From NCBI RefSeq assembly GCF_003945545.1, contig NZ_CP029617.1, forward strand, positions 3,917,001 to 3,981,000: a stretch of 64,000 nucleotides of DNA. Reading direction: 5' to 3'. A program made the translations under genes and the position numbers. The stretch is from Streptomyces sp. WAC 01529. Lineage in GTDB: Bacteria; Actinomycetota; Actinomycetes; Streptomycetales; Streptomycetaceae. Below, in pieces: positions 59,756 through 64,000 of the stretch; position 1 is the first letter of the stretch, and every line of letters begins with the position of its first letter. Below the pieces are notes generated by a model that saw only the letters and a program-made list of their open reading frames with translations, made no database searches and had not been told where the DNA came from.

Positions 59756-59797
59756 CCCCGCGCCCACCACGGTCCCGAGCCCCTCGCGGCAACCGAC

Positions 59798-59828
59798 TTG
59801 CGCTGCACCCCCGCTGGTCAGCTAGAGT
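59798..59828 (+). promoter_or_regulatory. putative promoter of tRNA-Gly(TCC)
   Basis: TTGCGC (59798-59803), 19-bp spacer, TAGAGT (59823-59828), 51 bp before the tRNA. Confidence 0.45.
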
Positions 59829-59878
59829 CTGGAGCACGCCGAGGGGCGAGGCCGAAAGGCCGGACCTCACGGAGTCGT

Positions 59879-59950
59879 GCGGGTGTAGTTCAGTAGTAGA
59901 ACATCCCCCTTCCAGGGGGAAGGCGCAGTGTGCAATTCCTGTCACCCGCT
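59879..59950 (+). tRNA. tRNA-Gly(TCC)
   Basis: 72 nt; acceptor GCGGGTG / CACCCGC plus discriminator T; anticodon stem-loop ATCCCC-CTTCCAG-GGGGA (TCC). First of three glycine tRNA genes between lsrL and purC. Confidence 0.93.
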
Positions 59951-60029
59951 CCGCATCGCTTACGGACCAGTCTTCTGGTTGCGGTAAGCTGATGCTCGCG
60001 CCGACCGGTGGAAGCTGGTCGGAGGCAAT

Positions 60030-60102
60030 GCGAACGTAGCTCAGTTGGTAGAGCGCAACCTTGCCAAGGTTGAGGTCGCGAGTTCGAACCTCGTCGTTCG
60101 CT
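60030..60102 (+). tRNA. tRNA-Gly(GCC), copy 1
   Basis: 73 nt; acceptor GCGAACG / CGTTCGC, anticodon loop CTTGCCA (GCC), T arm GCGAG-TTCGAAC-CTCGT. A hairpin AAGGCCCCGGTCGA / CCGGGGCCTT follows at 60112-60142. Confidence 0.95.
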
Positions 60103-60233
60103 CCAGTCAAGAAGGCCCCGGTCGATCCGACCGGGGCCTTCTTCGTGGGCGCCGCACGCTTCGTGGAGGCCGCACGAGGTGTGTCTCGCACGCCGGCGAG
60201 GTTGGTATAGTTGTCCTCGCGTTACGGCGCAGC

Positions 60234-60306
60234 GCGGACGTAGCTCAGTTGGTAGAGCGCAACCTTGCCAAGGTTGAGGTCGCCAGTTCGAACCTGGTCG
60301 TCCGCT
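60234..60306 (+). tRNA. tRNA-Gly(GCC), copy 2
   Basis: 73 nt; acceptor GCGGACG / CGTCCGC, anticodon GCC, T arm GCCAG-TTCGAAC-CTGGT. It differs from copy 1 only in compensated acceptor and T-stem pairs. TATAGT at 60206-60211 is a likely -10. Followed by the hairpin AAAGGCCCCGCTC / GAGCGGGGCCTTT at 60313-60343. Confidence 0.95.
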
Positions 60307-60364
60307 CAGATGAAAGGCCCCGCTCCTAAGAGCGGGGCCTTTCGCGTTCCTGCCGGCGGCCGCG

Positions 60365-61261
60365 CTACCAGGCCGTGCCGGTCAGACGCTCGTACGCCTC
60401 GATGTACTTGGCGCGTGTGGCGTCCACCACGTCCTGCGGGAGCGCCGGGGGCGGCTGCTCGCTCCTGCGGTCCCAGCCCGAGGCGGGCGAGGTCAGCCAG
60501 TTCCGCACGAACTGCTTGTCGTACGAGGGCTGGGCGTGCCCCGGCTCCCACTGGTCCGCGGGCCAGAAGCGGGACGAGTCCGGCGTCAGGACCTCGTCGC
60601 CGATGAGCAAGTCCGCGCCGTCGAAGCCGAACTCGAACTTCGTGTCCGCGAGGATCAGACCGCGCTCGCGCGCGATGTCCCGCGCCCTGCCGTAGACGGC
60701 GAGCGTCGTCTGGCGCAGCTGGGCGGCGGTCTCCGCGCCGACCTGGCGGGCCACTTCCTCATAGCTCACGTTCTCGTCGTGCTCGCCGACCGCGGCCTTC
60801 GCGGCGGGCGTGAAGATCGGCGCGGGCAGCTCGGAGCCGTCGACCAGGCCCTCGGGCAGCGCGAGGCCGCAGACCGTACGGGTCTCGTTGTACTCCAGGA
60901 GGCCCGAGCCCGTGAGGTAGCCGCGGGCGACGCACTCGACCGGGACCATCTCCAGGGACTTGCAGACGAGCGTGCGGCCCGCCCAGTCGGCGGGGGCGCC
61001 CTGGGGCACGTCCGTGGAGATGACGTGGTTCGGCACGATGTCCGCGAGCTGGTCGAACCACCACAGGGAGAGCTGGGTGAGGACGCGGCCCTTGTCGGGG
61101 ATCTCCGAGGGGAGCACCCAGTCATAGGCGGAGAGGCGGTCGCTGGCGACCATGACGAGCTCGCCCGCCTCGTTCCGGTACAGCTCGCGCACCTTGCCGG
61201 TGTGGAGGTGCACCAGACCCGGAACCTGCAACGGCTCGGGCTTTTCTACGAATCCGGACAC
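60365..61261 (-). CDS. purC: phosphoribosylaminoimidazole-succinocarboxamide synthase (SAICAR synthetase)
   Basis: 298 residues from GTG 61261, six bases after GGAGGG. Landmarks: GKVRELYRNEAGELVMVASDRLSAYDWVLP near the start, VECVARGYLTGSGLLEY, ILADTKFEFGFDGADLLIGDEVLTPDSSRFW and QPSYDKQFVRNWL. It ligates aspartate to CAIR with ATP (step seven or eight of purine synthesis). It is separated from purL-Q-S by the Lsr2-like and tRNA-Gly genes, as in S. coelicolor. Longer frames upstream lack homology. Confidence 0.96.
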   Translation of the reverse strand: MSGFVEKPEPLQVPGLVHLHTGKVRELYRNEAGELVMVASDRLSAYDWVLPSEIPDKGRVLTQLSLWWFDQLADIVPNHVISTDVPQGAPADWAGRTLVCKSLEMVPVECVARGYLTGSGLLEYNETRTVCGLALPEGLVDGSELPAPIFTPAAKAAVGEHDENVSYEEVARQVGAETAAQLRQTTLAVYGRARDIARERGLILADTKFEFGFDGADLLIGDEVLTPDSSRFWPADQWEPGHAQPSYDKQFVRNWLTSPASGWDRRSEQPPPALPQDVVDATRAKYIEAYERLTGTAW

Positions 61262-61413
61262 GGTTCCCTCCAGTGGTTCTGGCCAAGTGAGGTCGATTCT
61301 CCCGTATCGGGAGGGTGGTGTTGGCCAGGGGTTCGGTGGAGCGGGCGCGATCTTGGGGTCGGCGGGGGGCCGGTCCCGCTTGCGAATGGGCCAGGCCCCG
61401 CTTGGGAGGCGGG

Positions 61414-62901
61414 TCAGTCCCGCTTGCAGATGCGGTCCAGGAGGTTGGCCGTGGCGCGCTGGACGCGGGTGTCGACGTGGCCCGGTCGGTCGAGCGCGGG
61501 GGACCAGGCGAAGGTGCCGGACGCGAAGACCAGGGCTCCCGAGGGGGCGCGGTACAGCGAGGTCTCCTGGTGGCGCCTTGCGCCCTCCGTGTCCGTGTAA
61601 GGCGAGTGGGCGAGCAGGATGCGGCCCTGGTGCTCGGGGAGCGCCGTGCGGGGGTAGTAGCGGTCGGCCTCGCCCGCGACCAGGCCCTCGATCTCGTCGC
61701 CCTCGTGCGCTCCCGTCGCCTCCCACAGCCAGTGGTCGGCGTTGCGCACGACGAGGGGGTGGGGCTCGGGGACGCGGCCCGCGTACTGGATGCCGAGCAG
61801 CTGCTGTTCCGCCGTGTTGTCGCCGTCCCGCTCGCGCCAGAGGGCGGACTTGCCGGGGCCGCGGCGCTTGCGGCAGGTCAGCAGGCGGTCCTCGACGCCG
61901 GACGGGGAGGGGCCCAACTCCACCTGCCAGTACATGGTGTTGGCCGAGAGGAAGACCAGCGAGGTGCCGCCGTCGCGGGCCAGCTCGGCGGTGCGGCGCA
62001 TGGCCGGGGACCAGTACTCGTCGTGGCCCGGGAAGACCAGGCCCCGGTAGCGGGAGGGGTCGATGCGGCCGGCGTGCAGGTCGCGGGCGTCGGCGTACGC
62101 GAGGTCGTAGCCGTACCGCTCGGCCCAGCGGATGAAGTCGTAGGCGTGGCCCACGTGCAGGGGCAGGCCCGCGCCCGCGTACGGCCGGTCGAAGGAGACC
62201 GTCACGGCCGCCTCGCTCTCGCCGAGGAGACGGCCCTGCTCGTCCCAGGCGTGGTAGAGGCTGGCGCCCGTGCGGCCGTCCTCCGGGTAGAGGTTGTACG
62301 CCTGCCAGGTCACGTCCGGCAGGAGGAGCAGGAGGTCGGCGGGGTGGCTGTCGCGGACCGTGAAGGGCACGTGCGAGCGGTAGCCGTCGGCGGTGGTGAG
62401 CACCGCCACGTACGCCCCGATGCTCCAGTAGCTCGGGATCTGGAGGCGCCAGGAGAGCCACCAGTGGTGGCAGGAGACCGTGCGGTCCGCGGTGAGCGGG
62501 GGCGGCTGGACGATGCCGGACAGGCGCGGGCTCGTGGTGATCTTGCTGGCACCGTCGCCCCCGTAGTGCCCGATGCGGTAGATGTCGACGCTGAACTGCT
62601 GGGGCGGGTCCACCGTGACGTGGAAGTCGATCGCCTCGCCCGGGGCGGCGGCGCCGGTGGACGTGAAGCCCTTGATCTGGCGGCGCACGTCGTCGGCGGT
62701 CAGGGGGCCGCCGGTGCGGGGCGCCGGGATGTTCGCTCCCGGGGCCGGGGCGTGGTCGACGTACCAGGGCACGACTTTGCCGGTGTCGTCGAAGTAGTGC
62801 TCGGATCCTCGCAGCCAGGGCAGGGGGCCCTGGCCGAAGGGGTCCGACACGGCGTGCGCCAGCGCGCCCGATTCCCAGCGGCGGATCGGCTCCTGCCCCA
62901 T
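61414..62901 (-). CDS. N,N-dimethylformamidase beta-subunit-like protein
   Basis: 495 residues from ATG 62901 behind GAGGGGAAG. Blocks DFHVTVDPPQQFSVDIYRIG HYGGDGA, PDVTWQAYNLYPEDGRTGASLY and FPGHDEYWSPAMRRTAELARDGG are typical of the large (beta) subunit family of N,N-dimethylformamidase: an N-terminal beta-sandwich plus a glutamine-amidotransferase-like domain. The family includes enzymes of unknown substrate in streptomycetes, where it is a constant neighbour of purC. No alpha-subunit gene is seen here. Actual activity toward dimethylformamide is not implied. Confidence 0.8.
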   Translation of the reverse strand: MGQEPIRRWESGALAHAVSDPFGQGPLPWLRGSEHYFDDTGKVVPWYVDHAPAPGANIPAPRTGGPLTADDVRRQIKGFTSTGAAAPGEAIDFHVTVDPPQQFSVDIYRIGHYGGDGASKITTSPRLSGIVQPPPLTADRTVSCHHWWLSWRLQIPSYWSIGAYVAVLTTADGYRSHVPFTVRDSHPADLLLLLPDVTWQAYNLYPEDGRTGASLYHAWDEQGRLLGESEAAVTVSFDRPYAGAGLPLHVGHAYDFIRWAERYGYDLAYADARDLHAGRIDPSRYRGLVFPGHDEYWSPAMRRTAELARDGGTSLVFLSANTMYWQVELGPSPSGVEDRLLTCRKRRGPGKSALWRERDGDNTAEQQLLGIQYAGRVPEPHPLVVRNADHWLWEATGAHEGDEIEGLVAGEADRYYPRTALPEHQGRILLAHSPYTDTEGARRHQETSLYRAPSGALVFASGTFAWSPALDRPGHVDTRVQRATANLLDRICKRD

Positions 62902-63258
62902 GTCTTCCCCTCCCTCGCTCCCCCGAGCCTGCGGCGCCGGCTGCTGCGTACGGTCCGGCGCCGCTCCCAGCACATCACATTACGCACGCGCTCCGTCACC
63001 GTTCGTCGTGAATTGACAGGAACGGAGGGCGGGAGTCCGGGGGTTGGGGTGGGGTGAGGCCTGCTTTCTGTCGGGGGGCCGGGGTGGGCCACCGCTGGGC
63101 CGGGCGGCGCGGCGGTAGCCCAGCGGGCGGCGCGGGTGGGGCCTGGGCGGGGCGAGTGGCGGAGCCCCAGGCCCGCGGAGGCGGAGCCCAGGCCCACGGG
63201 GGCCCAGACCAGGCCGCGGGGGCCCAGCCGGTTCCGGCCCCGCAGGGAACGGCCCTGG
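62902..63258. other. 357-bp intergenic region, G-rich low complexity
   Basis: The left part (62902-63010) may hold the promoter of the preceding minus-strand gene, but no convincing -35/-10 pair is found. 63060-63250 is low-complexity, with several GGCGGAGCCCCAGGCCC and GGGGGCCCAG repeats. No gene seen. Confidence 0.4.
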
Positions 63259-64000
63259 TCAGACCAGGCGGACCGGCTTCTCCTGGCGGACGCCGAGGCG
63301 GGTGAGCCAGTCCCGCAGCGGGGACGGATCCCCGTGCTCGACGAGACGCAGGACTCGCGGCGCGAGATCCGCCGCGCGCTCCCCGTCGACAAGGAGCGCG
63401 GGCCCGTCGAGCCAGTCCAGGCCGGGCACCGCCCCCGCCGTGTCCACCGCCGCGCAGCACACCATCGCCGTGACGTGGTCGGCCAGCAACTCCCGGCCGG
63501 TGCGCGGCGGCTGGAGCGGGAACAGTGGCAGCGCGCCGTCGTCCCAGAGCGCCTCGTCAGGGCCCTGCCCCGCGGGCGCGGGCCGGGCCGGGGCCGCGGC
63601 CTCCTCCCGGGCCAGCTCGGCGCTGAGTCCTGCGGCGAGGATGCCGCTGGGGCTCCCTTCGGGGAGGTCGCCGCCCTCCTCGTCCTCGGCGCCGCTGACG
63701 TCTTCGTCGGGGGCGCCTTCACCGGGGGCGCCTTCACCGGGGGCGCCAGTGGCATCCCCGTACGCAACCGCACCCGCACCCGCAGACGCACCCTCCGGCC
63801 CCCCAGACCCGCTCCGCGCAGACGTCAGATGGTCCAGGACCCGGGCGAGGGTCGGGCCGTCGGGGTCCGGGGCCGTGGGGTCGGCGGGGTGGTGGCCGAC
63901 GCCCAGGGAGTCGAGGACCCGGTGCAGCCGCGCCGCGTCCATGCGCCACTTGCGGTCCACGACCTCGTCCGGATACTCCTGCCAGGCCACCGGCGCCCAG
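63259..64000 (-). CDS. hypothetical protein, 5' end possibly outside window
   Basis: At least 243 residues, start at GTG 63990 or further right; the frame stays open to the window edge. The ordered ends (AWQEYPDEVVDRKWRMDAAR LHRVLDSLGV, and ELLADHVTAMVCCAAVDTAG AVPGLDWLDGPALLVDGER) flank a long acidic, Gly/Ala/Pro-rich disordered middle containing the repeat GAPGEGAPGEGAPDE. It resembles a conserved Streptomyces protein near purD of unknown function. No catalytic motif. Confidence 0.65.
   Translation of the reverse strand, partial: WAPVAWQEYPDEVVDRKWRMDAARLHRVLDSLGVGHHPADPTAPDPDGPTLARVLDHLTSARSGSGGPEGASAGAGAVAYGDATGAPGEGAPGEGAPDEDVSGAEDEEGGDLPEGSPSGILAAGLSAELAREEAAAPARPAPAGQGPDEALWDDGALPLFPLQPPRTGRELLADHVTAMVCCAAVDTAGAVPGLDWLDGPALLVDGERAADLAPRVLRLVEHGDPSPLRDWLTRLGVRQEKPVRLV

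Overview
The window reads as Streptomyces chromosome. It has very high G+C with strong third-position bias, GTG and TTG starts, bldC, a vdh-type amino-acid dehydrogenase and a pur gene neighbourhood. From about 28.7 kb rightwards, gene order matches, as I recall it, the S. coelicolor block SCO4096 to SCO4069 read in the descending direction: DEAD-box helicase, HrpA helicase, bldC, vdh, purM, purF, purL-purQ-purS, an Lsr2 paralogue and purC. The left 28.6 kb is an integrated mobile element. It lies downstream of the 3' end of a tRNA-Lys(TTT) gene, which is the probable attachment site. The other end of the element and its integrase are outside the window.

The element is a hybrid. Positions 1-4500 look like the transfer module of an actinomycete integrative conjugative element: a run of very small, overlapping genes, an FtsK/TraB-type DNA translocase and a small HTH gene, with an inverted-repeat cluster behind the translocase gene. 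From 4.6 to 23.1 kb it carries an almost complete siphovirus morphogenesis module in the usual order: HNH endonuclease, small and large terminase, portal, VG15/MuF-like protein, scaffold, capsid, connectors, tail terminator, tail tube, tail chaperones, tape measure, distal tail, tail protein and fibre. A lysis cassette follows at 23.1-25.2 kb (amidase, holin-like membrane proteins and an Acb2-like small protein). Accessory genes fill 25.2-28.3 kb: an HD hydrolase, two XRE regulators, a primase/polymerase-like protein and two Cys-rich miniproteins.

Three things stand out in the element. (1) The tail gene is split by a complete PhoD-like phosphodiesterase, so the downstream protein is a PhoD/tail chimera. 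PhoD enzymes can cleave wall teichoic acid, so this may be a virion-borne envelope hydrolase. (2) The tail-chaperone pair has a textbook -1 frameshift site: heptamer G GGA AAC, a 5-nt spacer and a 9-bp stem. (3) A cluster of six GATC motifs, spaced mostly 13-14 bp apart, sits in an AT-rich island between the HNH gene and terminase and may be the packaging site.

The chromosomal part (28.7-64 kb) is mostly housekeeping. It includes RNA helicases, three tRNA clusters (Glu-Asp-Phe, a second Asp, and three Gly), a DsbA-CcdA thiol-redox pair, bldC, branched-chain amino-acid dehydrogenase, de novo purine synthesis genes (purM, purF, purL, purQ, purS, purC), a secreted sulfatase, a META-domain lipoprotein, and an ArsR-M23-TetR-mycothiol-family operon with a clear palindromic operator. 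Non-coding oddities are a G-rich repeat array at 34.8-35.3 kb and two decayed tRNA-Asp copies carrying the same insertion at 42.84-43.13 kb.
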